Position numbers and translations under genes: made by a program. 64,000 bases of DNA. It comes from Comamonas denitrificans (lineage in GTDB: Bacteria; Pseudomonadota; Gammaproteobacteria; Burkholderiales; Burkholderiaceae_C). The stretch is from the NCBI RefSeq assembly GCF_017368815.1, contig NZ_JAFNME010000008.1:1-64000 (forward strand), written 5' to 3'. The notes below the pieces were generated by a model that had not been told where the DNA came from, made no database searches, and saw only the letters and a list, made by a program, of their open reading frames with translations. Of this stretch, positions 16,711-26,943 are shown piece after piece. The first letter of the stretch is position 1, and each line of letters opens with the position of its first letter.

Positions 16711-17987
16711 GCACTGCCCAACAAAAACCCCACATCGCCATCATCGGCGGCGGCTGGGCCGGCATGGCCGCTGCCGTCACGCTGGCGCAGGCCGGTGGCC
16801 ACGCCATCAGCGTCTTTGAAAGCAGCCGCCACTGGGGCGGTCGCGCCCGGGGGCTGGACATTGCCGGGCCGCAGGGCGCAATGTGGCGGGTGGACAACGG
16901 CCAGCACATCCTCATCGGCGCTTACCGCGACAGCCTGGCGCTCATGCGGCACGTGGGCATCGACCCTGCCCACGCCCTTTACCGCAGCCCCCTGGATTTG
17001 CGCGATGGCCACGACCAGGGCCTGCACCTGCCCGATCTGCCCCCACCCTGGGATGCGCTGCTGGGCATCGCCCGCGCCCAAGGCTGGACTTGGCACGAAA
17101 AACTCGCCCTGCTGCGCCGCGCCGCCCGCTGGCACAGGGCAGGCTTTGAATGCGCCGCCCAGGCCACCGTGGCCGACCTGTGCCAAGGCCTGCCGCCGCG
17201 TTTGCTCGATGGTTTTGTCACCCCGCTGTGCGTCTCGGCCCTGAACCTGCCGATAGAAACAGCCAGTGGCCGCGTGTTTTTGCGCATCCTGGCCGACAGC
17301 CTGTTTGCCGGGCGGGGCGGCTCCAACTTTCTGATCCCCCGCGTGGACATGGGGGCCTTGTTCCCCGAGGCCGCCGCCCACTGGCTGGCCCAGCAAGGGG
17401 CCCAACTGCACCTGGGCGCACGGGTGCACACACTCACCCGCAGCAGCACGGGCCCAGGCTGGCAGGTCAATGGCCGCCCCTTTGCCCACGTGCTGCTGGC
17501 CACCCCCAGCCACGAAGCGGCCCGTTTGGCGCAGCCCACGGCCCCGGCCTGGGCGGCCACGGCAGGCCAACTGCCCCACACCGCTATTGCCACGGTGTAC
17601 GCCTGGGCCGCAGGCGTGCAACTGCCCCGCCCCATGCTGGCCTTGCAGGGGGGGCCAGCGCAATTTGTGTTTGACAAAGGCCAGCTTGGCGGCCCCGCAG
17701 GTTTGCTGGCCTTGGTGGTCAGCGCCAATCAGCATGGCCGTGCGGAATTAGAAAATTTAACGCTGGCGCAAGCCCAAGCGCAATTGGCCCTGCCCCGCTT
17801 GCAAGCCCTCAAAACCGTGATCGACAAACGCGCCACGTTTGCGTGTACACCGGCCGTCGCCCGCCCAGGCCAGGCCATTGCCCCCCAGTTATGGGCCTGT
17901 GGCGACTATATCGACGGGCCCTACCCCGCCACGCTCGAAGGTGCTGTGCGCAGCGGCATCGCGGCGGCCCAGGCGCTGGGCCGCTAA
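16707..17987 (+). CDS. hpnE: Hydroxysqualene dehydroxylase HpnE
   Basis: 426 aa from a GTG start that overlaps the hpnD stop (GTGA). HpnE is an FAD-dependent amine-oxidase-fold enzyme that reduces hydroxysqualene to squalene. The dinucleotide-binding motif IIGGGWAGMAAA lies at residues 12-23, followed by FESSRHWGGRARGL, the usual second FAD contact. The C-terminal ACGDYIDGPYPATLEGAVRSG is the FAD-binding end of this family. No squalene-hopene cyclase is in the window, so the final product cannot be named; hopanoids are likely. Confidence 0.93.
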   Translation: MSTAQQKPHIAIIGGGWAGMAAAVTLAQAGGHAISVFESSRHWGGRARGLDIAGPQGAMWRVDNGQHILIGAYRDSLALMRHVGIDPAHALYRSPLDLRDGHDQGLHLPDLPPPWDALLGIARAQGWTWHEKLALLRRAARWHRAGFECAAQATVADLCQGLPPRLLDGFVTPLCVSALNLPIETASGRVFLRILADSLFAGRGGSNFLIPRVDMGALFPEAAAHWLAQQGAQLHLGARVHTLTRSSTGPGWQVNGRPFAHVLLATPSHEAARLAQPTAPAWAATAGQLPHTAIATVYAWAAGVQLPRPMLALQGGPAQFVFDKGQLGGPAGLLALVVSANQHGRAELENLTLAQAQAQLALPRLQALKTVIDKRATFACTPAVARPGQAIAPQLWACGDYIDGPYPATLEGAVRSGIAAAQALGR

Positions 17988-18015
17988 GCCATGGGCCCGC
18001 TGCTGGCTGGCCGGT

Positions 18016-18222
18016 TTACATGTGGTTTTCTAAGTACCACTGGATCACGTACTTGGCGATAAAACCCAGAAAACCCACGGCCAAGCCCAAAAACAAAACA
18101 AAGGTGCCGAACTTGCCCGCTTTGGACTGCCAGGCCAAATTGCCGATGATGAAGACCATGAAAAGAATCAACGCCCCTACGCCGTAGGTCGAAAAAAACT
18201 CTGAAAACTGCTCTTCTGTCAT
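18016..18222 (-). CDS. DUF2788 small membrane protein
   Basis: 68 aa. Two hydrophobic segments (VGALILFMVFIIGNLAW and FGTFVLFLGLAVGFLGFIAKYVI) separated by a short basic loop, after an N-terminal amphipathic MTEEQFSEFFSTYG. This is the layout of DUF2788 proteins, common in proteobacteria and of unknown function. ATG 18222 is used; the longer open frame upstream lacks hydrophobic continuity. Confidence 0.8.
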   Translation of the reverse strand: MTEEQFSEFFSTYGVGALILFMVFIIGNLAWQSKAGKFGTFVLFLGLAVGFLGFIAKYVIQWYLENHM

Positions 18223-18378
18223 GCCAAACACGGTGCATCCTTTATTCCATTGCCATTGCATCCCAGCGGGGCCCCCGCCAGGCGGCGCGATTGTGCAACA
18301 CCGGGCAAAGCCAGCATCGGCCGCCGTACTTTCTACGGTGTGCCGGGCCATCCAGATTGGCCTTTAGTGGCTTAAACC

Positions 18379-18456
18379 ATAGCTGCTAGCGCTTTATTTA
18401 TAAGCATTTCAAGGCTTTTTAGCTTTAAAACCGCCTATGTAAAAGCGCTAACAGCT
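18379..18456. repeat. Gene-end inverted repeat, copy 3 (after the MacB-type permease)
   Basis: Left arm ATAGCTGCTAGCGCTTT, right arm AAAGCGCTA-A-CAGCT, with an AT-rich interior. It lies 5 nt beyond the stop of the minus-strand permease gene. Confidence 0.8.
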
Positions 18457-18460
18457 TTGT

Positions 18461-19666
<1,206 letters not shown>

Positions 19667-19668
19667 GG

Positions 19669-20490
19669 TTAGGCCCCTTCCTGCACAGCGCTGCCCAGCC
19701 CCACCGGACTGCCCGCATGACTGCCCACATGACTGCCCACGTGCTCCGGGCGCAGGGGCAGCGGCGTATTGGGCTGGTCGCTGTCGAGCCGACCATCGCG
19801 AAAATGCACAATGCGCCGCGCGTAGGCGGCCATTTCGCTCTCGTGCGTGACCATCAGCACGGTGATGCCTTGGTCTTGGTTGAGCTGCCACAACAGCTGC
19901 ATGATTTCTGCGCTGCGCTGGCTGTCCAGGTTGCCCGTGGGCTCATCGGCCAGCAGCACGGCGGGGTTGGACACAATCGCCCGGGCAATGGCCACGCGCT
20001 GCTGCTGGCCGCCGGACAGTTCGGCCGGGGTGTGGTGCTCCCAGCCGTTCAGCCCCACGGCCGCCAGCGCTTGGCGGGCGGCGGCGCGGCGCTGGGCGGT
20101 GCTTTCGCCCCGGTACAGCAGCGGCAGCTCGGTGTTTTCTTGGGCGCTGGTGCGCGCCAGCAGGTGAAAGCCCTGAAAGACAAAGCCAAAGTAGCGCCGC
20201 CGCAGCCGCGCCCGCTCATCGCGGTCCAGCCCCTGCACGGGCACGCCTTTGAATAAATACTCGCCGCTGGTGGGCCTATCCAGGCACCCCAAGGTGTTCA
20301 TGACGGTGGATTTGCCCGAGCCGCTGGGGCCCATGATGGCGACAAAATCGCCCTGGTGAATGTCTAAATCCACGCCTTTCAGGGCCTGGAACGCCAAGGC
20401 CCCTTCCCCATAGGTTTTGGTGATGTTGCGCAGGCGAATCAGGGGCGGGGCGCTGTCCTGCGGTGCTGCGCGGTGCGGCTGCGCACTCAT
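19669..20490 (-). CDS. MacB-type ABC transporter ATP-binding protein
   Basis: 273 aa. Walker A GPSGSGKST at 54-62, the signature LSGGQQQR, Walker B VLLADEPTGNLD and the H-loop THE are all present and in order, as in the LolD/MacB ATPase group. It would power the neighbouring permease. The last 45 residues are an unusual tail in which GSHV/GSHA units recur, encoded by three 12-bp tandem repeats (19708-19743). Its ATG overlaps the adaptor stop (ATGA). Confidence 0.92.
   Translation of the reverse strand: MSAQPHRAAPQDSAPPLIRLRNITKTYGEGALAFQALKGVDLDIHQGDFVAIMGPSGSGKSTVMNTLGCLDRPTSGEYLFKGVPVQGLDRDERARLRRRYFGFVFQGFHLLARTSAQENTELPLLYRGESTAQRRAAARQALAAVGLNGWEHHTPAELSGGQQQRVAIARAIVSNPAVLLADEPTGNLDSQRSAEIMQLLWQLNQDQGITVLMVTHESEMAAYARRIVHFRDGRLDSDQPNTPLPLRPEHVGSHVGSHAGSPVGLGSAVQEGA
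19708..19743. repeat. 12-bp tandem repeat in the ATPase 3' end
   Basis: ACTGCCCGCATG, ACTGCCCACATG and ACTGCCCACGTG follow one another without gaps. They encode the repeated Gly-Ser-His units near the ATPase C-terminus and could expand or contract in frame. Confidence 0.85.
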
Positions 20491-21833
20491 GCATCGGCTC
20501 CGGCGGCGCGTTGGTCGGTGATGACGGCATCGCCCTCTTTCAGCTGGGCCGCGTCCTTGACCAGGATTTCGGTCATGCGGCCATCGGTCAGCCCGGTTCT
20601 GACCGGCACCATTTCGGGCTGGCCATTGGCCTGGCGCAGCACCCACAGCTTGCGCTCTTGCCCGGCCTGGGTGCTCTCCCGCGCCCCATTGGGGTTGCGG
20701 TTGCGCGCGGGGCCACGCGGCATGATTTGATCGACCAGGCCGCCGCCTTGGGGCTTGCCCGCGCCGGACTTGCCCTGCGGGCCTGCTGCCGTGGCCGGGG
20801 TAAAGCGCAGGGCGGCATTGGGCACCAAGAGCACGTTTTTGCGCTCGGTGGCGTTGATGGTGGCGCTGGCCGTCATCCCTGGGCGCAGGCTTAAATCGTC
20901 GTTTTGCACGTCCAGGCGGGCCACGTAGGTGACCACGTTGTCGGTTTTGGTTGCGCCATAGTCCACGCGCGTAACGTTGGCCGGGTAATTGCGGGCCGGG
21001 TAGGCGCTGACCGTGAAGCTGGCACTTTGCCCTTGCTGCACGCTGCCGACATCGGCCTCATCCACGGCCACCTCCAGGCGCAGGCGGGAGAGGTCTTCGG
21101 CCACCATGAACAAGGTCACCGCCTGCAAGGAGGCTGCCACGGCGTTGCCCGGATCGACCGAGCGAGACAGCACCACGCCATCAATGGGCGATTTGATGGC
21201 GGCTTTCGATAAATCGGTTTCCACCGTCACCAGCGAGGCCTTGGCATCGGCCACTGCGGCTTTGGCCGACTCCACCCCGGCCTTGGCTTTGTCCAAGCTT
21301 GCGGTGGCCGTATCCATTTCTGCCGCCGAAGGCAGCTGGCCGCCCGAGATGCGCTGCACCTCTTGCAAGCGCTGCATGCTGGCCTGCGCTTCGCGCAGCG
21401 TCGCTTGCGCTTGGCCCAAACCGGCCTGGGCAGCGGCCAAATTGGCGCGTGAGCGGCCTAACTGGGCATCGAGCTTGGCCGTGTCCAGCTCGACCAGTAC
21501 CTGGCCTTTTTTCACCCGGTCGTTCACATCGACCAACACACTGCGCACCGTGCCCGACAGTTCCGAGCCAATATTCACCGTGCGCGTCGGCTGCAGCGTG
21601 CCGTTGGCCGAGACGGTCAGCGCCAAATCACCGCGCTTGACCACTTCGGTCACGTACAGCGGCTTGGCGTTGGCCGCGGCTTTGGCACTCCACCAGGCGT
21701 AGCCACCGGCGGCCAGCACCACGGTCGCCACCCCCATCCACACCGTGGGGCTTTGCCACCAGCGGCGCTGCAGGTTGTCGCCCAGCAGGGCTTGAATGGC
21801 TTCGGGCGAGGGCGTATTTTTTTCTTTAGGCAT
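20487..21833 (-). CDS. MacA-like periplasmic adaptor (HlyD family)
   Basis: 448 aa. A single N-terminal TM anchor (VWMGVATVVLAAGGYAWW, about 32-49) is followed by the HlyD layout: barrel strand, half lipoyl domain, a long helical hairpin (about 120-200) with LGQAQATLREAQASMQRL, the second half lipoyl (SPIDGVVLSRSVDPGNAVA), then beta-barrel domains. MacA stimulates the MacB ATPase and contacts the outer-membrane channel. ATG 21833 is preferred over the adjacent TTG 21836. A Gly/Lys-rich insertion near residues 340-380 is variable in the family. It is the second gene of the operon NodT-MacA-ATPase-permease. Confidence 0.92.
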   Translation of the reverse strand: MPKEKNTPSPEAIQALLGDNLQRRWWQSPTVWMGVATVVLAAGGYAWWSAKAAANAKPLYVTEVVKRGDLALTVSANGTLQPTRTVNIGSELSGTVRSVLVDVNDRVKKGQVLVELDTAKLDAQLGRSRANLAAAQAGLGQAQATLREAQASMQRLQEVQRISGGQLPSAAEMDTATASLDKAKAGVESAKAAVADAKASLVTVETDLSKAAIKSPIDGVVLSRSVDPGNAVAASLQAVTLFMVAEDLSRLRLEVAVDEADVGSVQQGQSASFTVSAYPARNYPANVTRVDYGATKTDNVVTYVARLDVQNDDLSLRPGMTASATINATERKNVLLVPNAALRFTPATAAGPQGKSGAGKPQGGGLVDQIMPRGPARNRNPNGARESTQAGQERKLWVLRQANGQPEMVPVRTGLTDGRMTEILVKDAAQLKEGDAVITDQRAAGADA

Positions 21834-21844
21834 CAAGGTACTCT

Positions 21845-23359
21845 TTATTCTGTAGCGCTTACCGTTTGTGAAACAAGGTTTTCATCAGTTAATTGATTGT
21901 TTTCTTTGGTCCAGCCTCCGCCAAGCGCTTTGAATAGTTTGACAACATCGGTGCTAATGGCCGCTTGGGCACTGGCCAGACTGTCTTGGCTGGCGAGCAG
22001 GCTGCGCTGGCTCTCCAGCACCGTGCGAAAGTCGATCAAACCACTGTCATAGCGCTGCTGGGCCAGCCGCTGGGCATGGCCCGCCGCCTCGGCGGCCACG
22101 CGCACATGCACCAGGCGCTGCTGGTCGCTTTGCAATTGCACCAAGGCATCTTCCACCTCTTGCAGCGCCGCTAAAACACTGCTGCGGTAGGCTTGCCGCG
22201 CCTGCACGACGGCGGCTTGCTGCGCGGCAATTTGTGCCCGGTTGGCCCCAGCATCAAAAATGGGCGCCGCCAAACTGGCGGCAATGCTGCGGGCCACCGA
22301 GGCCCCATCGCTCAGCGCCCCCAGGGTCAGCGCACCCACCCCCAGGCTGCCCGATAGGCGCAGCGTGGGGAAGTTGGCCCGCTCCTGCGCCGACAAATTG
22401 GCCAGCGCCGCTTGCACCCGGTGCTCTTGCGCTTGCACATCCGGGCGCTGGCGCAGCGTGTCGGCGGGCAGGCGCATGACCCAGGTTGGCGGCGCAGCAG
22501 GCACCGGGGCGGGTTGCGCCAACGCCGCCAGCAAAGCCGCCGGGGCTTGGCCCGTCAGCACGGCCAAGGCATGCTGGGTTTGCCGCACGCTGGCCTGCAG
22601 GCTGGGGATTTGCGCCGCCGTTTGCGCCAGGGTCTGGCGCGCTTGCTCGGCATCCAGACTGGAGGCCAGCCCGGCCTGGACACGCCAGCGGGTCATTTGC
22701 TCGGTCTGGGCTTGCAAGGCCAGGTTGTGTTGTGCGATGCGCAAGCGCTCTTGCGCATTGCGCAGCTGGATGTAGTGCAGCGCCACCTCGGCCGACAAAC
22801 TCACATGCGCAGCGTAGAGCGAGGCTTGGGTGGCGGCCAGGTTTTCTTGGCCCGCCTGCACCAGATTGCGCTTGCGCCCCCACAGGTCCAGCTCCCAACT
22901 GGCATCCAGGCCCACGGTGTAGTTGTTGCTGGCATCGGCCACGCCCTGCTGGCTGCGCCGCGCCCCGGCGCTGGCATCCAGGCTGGGCAGCAAACCGGCG
23001 CGTTGCACATCGACCTGGGCACGGGCCTGCTGCACGGCGGCCTGGGCGCTCACGATGCTGGGGTTGGCCGCCAGGGCTTGCTCAATAAGTGTGACCAGTT
23101 GGGCATCGCCAAAGCCTTGCCACCACTGGGCCAAATCCAGCGCGGGTGCCGCTGGGGCATCGCTGGCAAGGGCAGTGGCAGGCGCTGCGGCTGGGCCCGT
23201 GGTGTTGGCCCATTCTGCGGGAACGGGCAGGTTCTGCGGCTGCGCCGCCATGCGGGTGGTGTGGCTGCATGCGGCCAAGCTAGCGGCTGCAAGCGCACTG
23301 ACCACCAAGGAGCGCACCGGAAAAGCCAAGAAGGGAGAGAAGGTATTGGAAAAAACCAT
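21845..23359 (-). CDS. NodT-type outer-membrane efflux lipoprotein
   Basis: 504 aa. The lipobox LAAC lies near residue 30 after the signal FPVRSLVVSALAAAS. Two repeated outer-membrane efflux (TolC-fold) domains follow, with LDLAQWWQGFGDAQLVTLIEQALAANPSI opening the first and typical Ala/Gln helices. It would form the trimeric exit channel for the MacAB-type pump encoded directly downstream (11 nt gap). The longer open frame to 23485 lacks a signal and overlaps tsaD, so ATG 23359 is used. Confidence 0.92.
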   Translation of the reverse strand: MVFSNTFSPFLAFPVRSLVVSALAAASLAACSHTTRMAAQPQNLPVPAEWANTTGPAAAPATALASDAPAAPALDLAQWWQGFGDAQLVTLIEQALAANPSIVSAQAAVQQARAQVDVQRAGLLPSLDASAGARRSQQGVADASNNYTVGLDASWELDLWGRKRNLVQAGQENLAATQASLYAAHVSLSAEVALHYIQLRNAQERLRIAQHNLALQAQTEQMTRWRVQAGLASSLDAEQARQTLAQTAAQIPSLQASVRQTQHALAVLTGQAPAALLAALAQPAPVPAAPPTWVMRLPADTLRQRPDVQAQEHRVQAALANLSAQERANFPTLRLSGSLGVGALTLGALSDGASVARSIAASLAAPIFDAGANRAQIAAQQAAVVQARQAYRSSVLAALQEVEDALVQLQSDQQRLVHVRVAAEAAGHAQRLAQQRYDSGLIDFRTVLESQRSLLASQDSLASAQAAISTDVVKLFKALGGGWTKENNQLTDENLVSQTVSATE

Positions 23360-23481
23360 GCGCCAATTGTGCCGCCGCCGTGTAGCCGGTTTTTCCCTGC
23401 TGTGTGAAGCCAGCGTAAAGCCGCCCCGATTGAACCGCCCCGATTGAGCCAACCCGATGAAGCCGACCCCATGGGCCCGAC

Positions 23482-24528
23482 TCAAGCGCTTGCGGTGATG
23501 CTATCGAGCGGCCAGCGCGGCTTAACATCAAACGCATAGCTGCAATCGGCCTGCTGCTGGCCCGCTTGCAGGCGCATGGCGGCCGCCATGGCAATCATCG
23601 CGCCGTTGTCGGTACACAAATGCAGCTCGGGGTAATGCACGCGAATGCCGCGCGCGGCACACACAGCGTTGAGTTGTTCGCGCAGCAAGCGGTTGGCCCC
23701 CACACCGCCGGCCACCACCAGGCGCTGCATGCCCGATTGCTGCACGGCTTTGACGGTTTTTTTGACCAGCACCTCAACAATCGCCGCTTGCGTGCTGGCC
23801 GCCAGATCGGCCTTGTGCGCAGGCAGGTCGGCCCCCAATTTATTCGCCTGGGTGAGCACCGCCGTTTTCAAGCCGGCAAAGGAAAAATCCAAATCACCGC
23901 TGTGCAGCAAGGGCCGGGGCAATTTAAACGCTTGCGGGTTGCCGCCTTCGGCCAGCTTGGCCAGCTCCGGCCCGCCAGGGTAAGGCAGGCCCAGCAGCTT
24001 GGCCGATTTGTCAAAGGCCTCGCCAGCGGCATCGTCAATCGTCTCGCCCAAAATCGTGTACTGGCCCACGCCATCGACGCGCATCAGCTGGGTATGCCCG
24101 CCCGAAACCAGCAGCGCCACAAAGGGAAACTGCGGCGCATCCGCACTTAAAAAGGGCGAGAGCAAATGCCCCTCCAGGTGGTGTACCCCCAGCACCGGCT
24201 TGCCCAGCGCCGCGCCCAGGGCGCAGGCCACGCCCGCCCCCACCAGCAGCGCCCCGGCCAAACCGGGGCCACGGGTGAAGGCGACCACGTCAAGATCGGC
24301 CAAAGCCACCTGGGCATCGGCCAGCACCTGCTCAGTTAGCGGCAGCACCCGGCGAATGTGGTCGCGGCTGGCCAGCTCCGGCACCACGCCGCCATAGGCG
24401 CGGTGCATCTCAATTTGGCTGTGCAAACCGTGGGCCAGCAGCTGCGGCAGGCCGCCTCCAGCGGGCACACGCACCAAGGCCACGCCGGTTTCGTCACAAG
24501 AAGATTCAATACCCAGGATCAATTGCAT
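23482..24528 (-). CDS. tsaD: tRNA N6-threonylcarbamoyladenosine transferase TsaD
   Basis: 348 aa, near-universal. It transfers threonylcarbamoyl to A37 of ANN-decoding tRNAs, together with TsaB and TsaE. The opening [14 protein letters not shown], the metal-binding HHLEGH motif (His117 and His121), LVSGGHTQL and the C-terminal CTDNGAMIA block are all intact. Apparently a single gene on the minus strand, with a gene-end palindrome upstream. Confidence 0.97.
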   Translation of the reverse strand: MQLILGIESSCDETGVALVRVPAGGGLPQLLAHGLHSQIEMHRAYGGVVPELASRDHIRRVLPLTEQVLADAQVALADLDVVAFTRGPGLAGALLVGAGVACALGAALGKPVLGVHHLEGHLLSPFLSADAPQFPFVALLVSGGHTQLMRVDGVGQYTILGETIDDAAGEAFDKSAKLLGLPYPGGPELAKLAEGGNPQAFKLPRPLLHSGDLDFSFAGLKTAVLTQANKLGADLPAHKADLAASTQAAIVEVLVKKTVKAVQQSGMQRLVVAGGVGANRLLREQLNAVCAARGIRVHYPELHLCTDNGAMIAMAAAMRLQAGQQQADCSYAFDVKPRWPLDSITASA

Positions 24529-24576
24529 GGGGCAGGAGTCTAGGGTTTACCCAAAGACTCGGAGAAAACAAATAAG

Positions 24577-24668
24577 AAAATAGCTTTTTCCGCTGCTATA
24601 CCCGCATATTTTTGCAAAAACAATCTAAAACTGTTTATCTATCAACGGAAAAAGCTTTTATTTTTATA
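24577..24668. repeat. Gene-end inverted repeat, copy 4 (after the DUF937 gene)
   Basis: AGCTTTTTCCG (24582-24592) pairs perfectly with CGGAAAAAGCT (24646-24656); outer A/T runs extend the stem. It lies 15 nt past the DUF937 gene stop and before tsaD, both on the minus strand. Confidence 0.85.
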
Positions 24669-24683
24669 GCATTATTCAGCGCA

Positions 24684-25220
24684 TTACCGCTTGCTGAACA
24701 AGCCGGCCCCCAGCTTGAACAAATCGCCCGCATCCAGCTTGCCATCGCCGTTTTGGTCCAGCAAGCCGCCCAGCAGTCCACCGGCCAAGCCGCCTGGCTG
24801 GGGCACGCGGGCTGTTTCCTGGCCCAGCAGCTGGCCCACACTGGCGGCATCTAAATTGCCAGCGCGTTGGCTTAAAAACTGCAGCACCAAGGGGGCCAGC
24901 ATGGTCAGCAGCGGGCCGATTTTGTCGCCCAGCCCCGAGGCTTGGCCCAACTGGCTTTCGACTTGGCCACGGGCACCGCCCAATATCTGCCCCAAAAGCG
25001 CCGCACCATCACTGCTGCCCGCGCCTGCGCCCAGCCAGCCACCGAGCAAATCGGCCACCCCTTGCGGCTGGGCGGCGTTGTGCCCCAAGGCGCCCAACAG
25101 CACCGGCAAAACCTGCCCCAAGGCGCTTTGCACCTGCTCGGTGCCTGCACCCAATTGCTGCGCCATCTGCTGCACAGGAGCCCCTTGCAGTTGCGCCAGG
25201 AGTTCTTCGCTCAAATTCAT
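24684..25220 (-). CDS. DUF937 protein with one EF-hand-like loop
   Basis: 178 aa with no signal peptide. Residues 1-130 are rich in Gly, Leu, Gln and Ala (VLPVLLGALGHNAAQPQGVADLLGG), the DUF937 pattern also seen in YidB-like proteins. Near the C-terminus, DQNGDGKLDAGDL has the Dx(D/N)xDGxxD spacing of a calcium-binding EF-hand or dockerin loop, and LFKLGAGLF could be the exiting helix. The function is unknown. ATG 25220 matches the family start and has GGTGACGG upstream; an in-frame start 39 nt earlier is less likely. Confidence 0.8.
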   Translation of the reverse strand: MNLSEELLAQLQGAPVQQMAQQLGAGTEQVQSALGQVLPVLLGALGHNAAQPQGVADLLGGWLGAGAGSSDGAALLGQILGGARGQVESQLGQASGLGDKIGPLLTMLAPLVLQFLSQRAGNLDAASVGQLLGQETARVPQPGGLAGGLLGGLLDQNGDGKLDAGDLFKLGAGLFSKR

Positions 25221-25301
25221 ATCCGTCACCTGTTGGTTAGCTACTCGTTGCGAGGGCAAGCAGTATGCAGCAAAAGGTATGGGGGCATGAATGCCTGATA
25301 G

Positions 25302-25334
25302 TTTGAATTCAAATTATTTCATTAGAATTAATTC
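25302..25334. promoter_or_regulatory. Paired palindromes ahead of the MarR gene (candidate operator)
   Basis: TTTGAATTCAAA (25302-25313) and GAATTAATTC (25325-25334) are perfect palindromes; the second abuts the ATG at 25335. MarR proteins bind such 10-18 bp palindromes and commonly repress their own operon. The lack of any Shine-Dalgarno sequence here suggests a leaderless or near-leaderless mRNA. Confidence 0.55.
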
Positions 25335-25814
25335 ATGCACAAAACCATTCCTGACATCCCCCCTGATGCCTACACCGACCCCAAACGCCTGCTGGGCGTA
25401 CGCTTGGTCGGCCTGGGTCGGCGCTGGCGCAAGACACTGGACACGCAATTGGCCACCAACGGGCTGAGCGACGCGGCCTGGACACCGCTGATGCACTTGC
25501 TGCGCCTGGGCGACGGCCTGTCGCAAACCGAGCTGGCGGCGGCCATTGGGCTGGAAGGCTCCAGCCTGGTGCGCCTGCTGGACATGCTGGTTGCCCAGGG
25601 GCTAATCGAACGCCAAACCCACGCCAGCGATCGGCGGATCAAATTGATCTATCTGACTGCGCAAGGCCGCCAAACCGCCACCGAGGTACGCCAGAGCCTG
25701 ACCGCCATCGAAGATGCCTTGCTCATTGACCTGGAGCCCCAGGCTGCGCAATGGATGTTGCAGGCCTTTGACCGCATTGAGGCGCGAATTGCCGCCACCC
25801 AGCCGAAAAGTTGA
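25335..25814 (+). CDS. MarR family transcriptional regulator
   Basis: 159 aa. The winged-helix core shows LSQTELAAAIGLEGSSLVRLLDMLVAQGLIER (recognition helix about 72-92) and the wing ASDRRIKLIYLTAQG, the classic MarR D-R-R wing motif. It is followed 1 nt later by a FUSC-type exporter gene, so it most likely represses that operon until an aromatic or acidic effector binds. Two palindromes directly upstream are probable operators. Confidence 0.93.
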   Translation: MHKTIPDIPPDAYTDPKRLLGVRLVGLGRRWRKTLDTQLATNGLSDAAWTPLMHLLRLGDGLSQTELAAAIGLEGSSLVRLLDMLVAQGLIERQTHASDRRIKLIYLTAQGRQTATEVRQSLTAIEDALLIDLEPQAAQWMLQAFDRIEARIAATQPKS

Positions 25815-25815
25815 T

Positions 25816-26943
25816 ATGACCCTGTCCCCGCGACGCGCAGCGTCCTACCGCCTGTCCCTGCGCCTGCTGCTATCCCCGGCCCGGCTGCGCGAGAGCCTGA
25901 CCACTCTCCAGCCGCAACCCTCCCTGCGCAACGCCACCATTGCCGGGGCCCAGGTCGCCCTGGCGCTGGTGCTGATCGCAGCCGCCCTGCATCCCTCCCC
26001 CTGGCAGCACGTGCTCGGCTTTGCCTGTCTGGGGGCGCTGGCGGCGCTGTTCGGGCGCTGCGCCACGGTAGCGCAGCGCCGGCGCATCGTGCTGATCGCC
26101 GGTGCCCTCCTGCTCGGGCCGGTGGCGGTGCTGTCCTGGCTATCCTGGCTGGGCCTGCCCGCCCTGGCCCTGCTGCTGGCGCTGGCTGCCATTACGGGGG
26201 TCATCGCTGCCCTGGCGCACCGCCTGCAGACCGGGGTGCCGGGGGCGGTGATTTTCATTTTTGCCGCCAGCGCCGCCCTCAGCCCTGTAAGCAGCCTGCA
26301 ATTGCTGCTGGAACGCTGCATCGCCACCGCGCTGGGGGTGGCCGTTGCCTGGGTGCTGTGCCTGCTGACCGATCGCCTGCGGGATATCAGCGCCCTGCCA
26401 GCGCCCCCCACCGAGGCACTGCAACACCGCGTGCTAACCGTCCCCTCGCCCGGGTACGCGCCCCGGCAAGCCCTGCGCGTCGCCCTGTGCGCTGCATTGG
26501 CATCCGGCCTGGCGTATGCCGCAGGCTGGCCTCACCCGGCCTGGGCCGCCATCGGCGCGGTGGCCGTGCAGCAAGGGGCGCACCTGCCCGGCACGGTCCA
26601 CCGCGCCTGGCAGCGCACTCTGGGCACCCTGGTGGGTGCAGCCCTCGCCTGGGCCTTCCTGTCCGCCGCCCCCTCGTTCTGGACGGTGCTGCTGGCCGCC
26701 GCCGTGCTGCAGATTTGCACCGAAATGACGATCGGCATGAATTACGCCCTGGGGCAGATCTTCGTCACCCCCATGGCGCTGCTAATGACCACCTTGGCCG
26801 TCCCCGGCGAAGCCGCCGACATGGCGCTGGCGCGCATCCTCGACACGGTCCTGGGGGCTGGTGTCGGCACAGTGCTGGCCCTGGCGTTTTCGTCGGTGCA
26901 AGAGCGCATCGAGCTGGCCCGCCACCATCGGCGGACTGCGTAA
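25816..26943 (+). CDS. FUSC family membrane transporter
   Basis: 375 aa. Two blocks of hydrophobic segments (about 45-165 and 225-360) separated by a short loop give the duplicated FUSC layout found in aromatic-acid exporters and fusaric-acid-resistance proteins. The second block has HPAWAAIGAVAVQQGAHLPGTVHRAWQRTLGTLVGAALAW, the conserved loop and basic segment of the family. ATG 25816 lies 1 nt after the MarR stop; the frame upstream is inside marR. It probably exports a compound sensed by the MarR protein; the substrate is unknown. Confidence 0.88.
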   Translation: MTLSPRRAASYRLSLRLLLSPARLRESLTTLQPQPSLRNATIAGAQVALALVLIAAALHPSPWQHVLGFACLGALAALFGRCATVAQRRRIVLIAGALLLGPVAVLSWLSWLGLPALALLLALAAITGVIAALAHRLQTGVPGAVIFIFAASAALSPVSSLQLLLERCIATALGVAVAWVLCLLTDRLRDISALPAPPTEALQHRVLTVPSPGYAPRQALRVALCAALASGLAYAAGWPHPAWAAIGAVAVQQGAHLPGTVHRAWQRTLGTLVGAALAWAFLSAAPSFWTVLLAAAVLQICTEMTIGMNYALGQIFVTPMALLMTTLAVPGEAADMALARILDTVLGAGVGTVLALAFSSVQERIELARHHRRTA

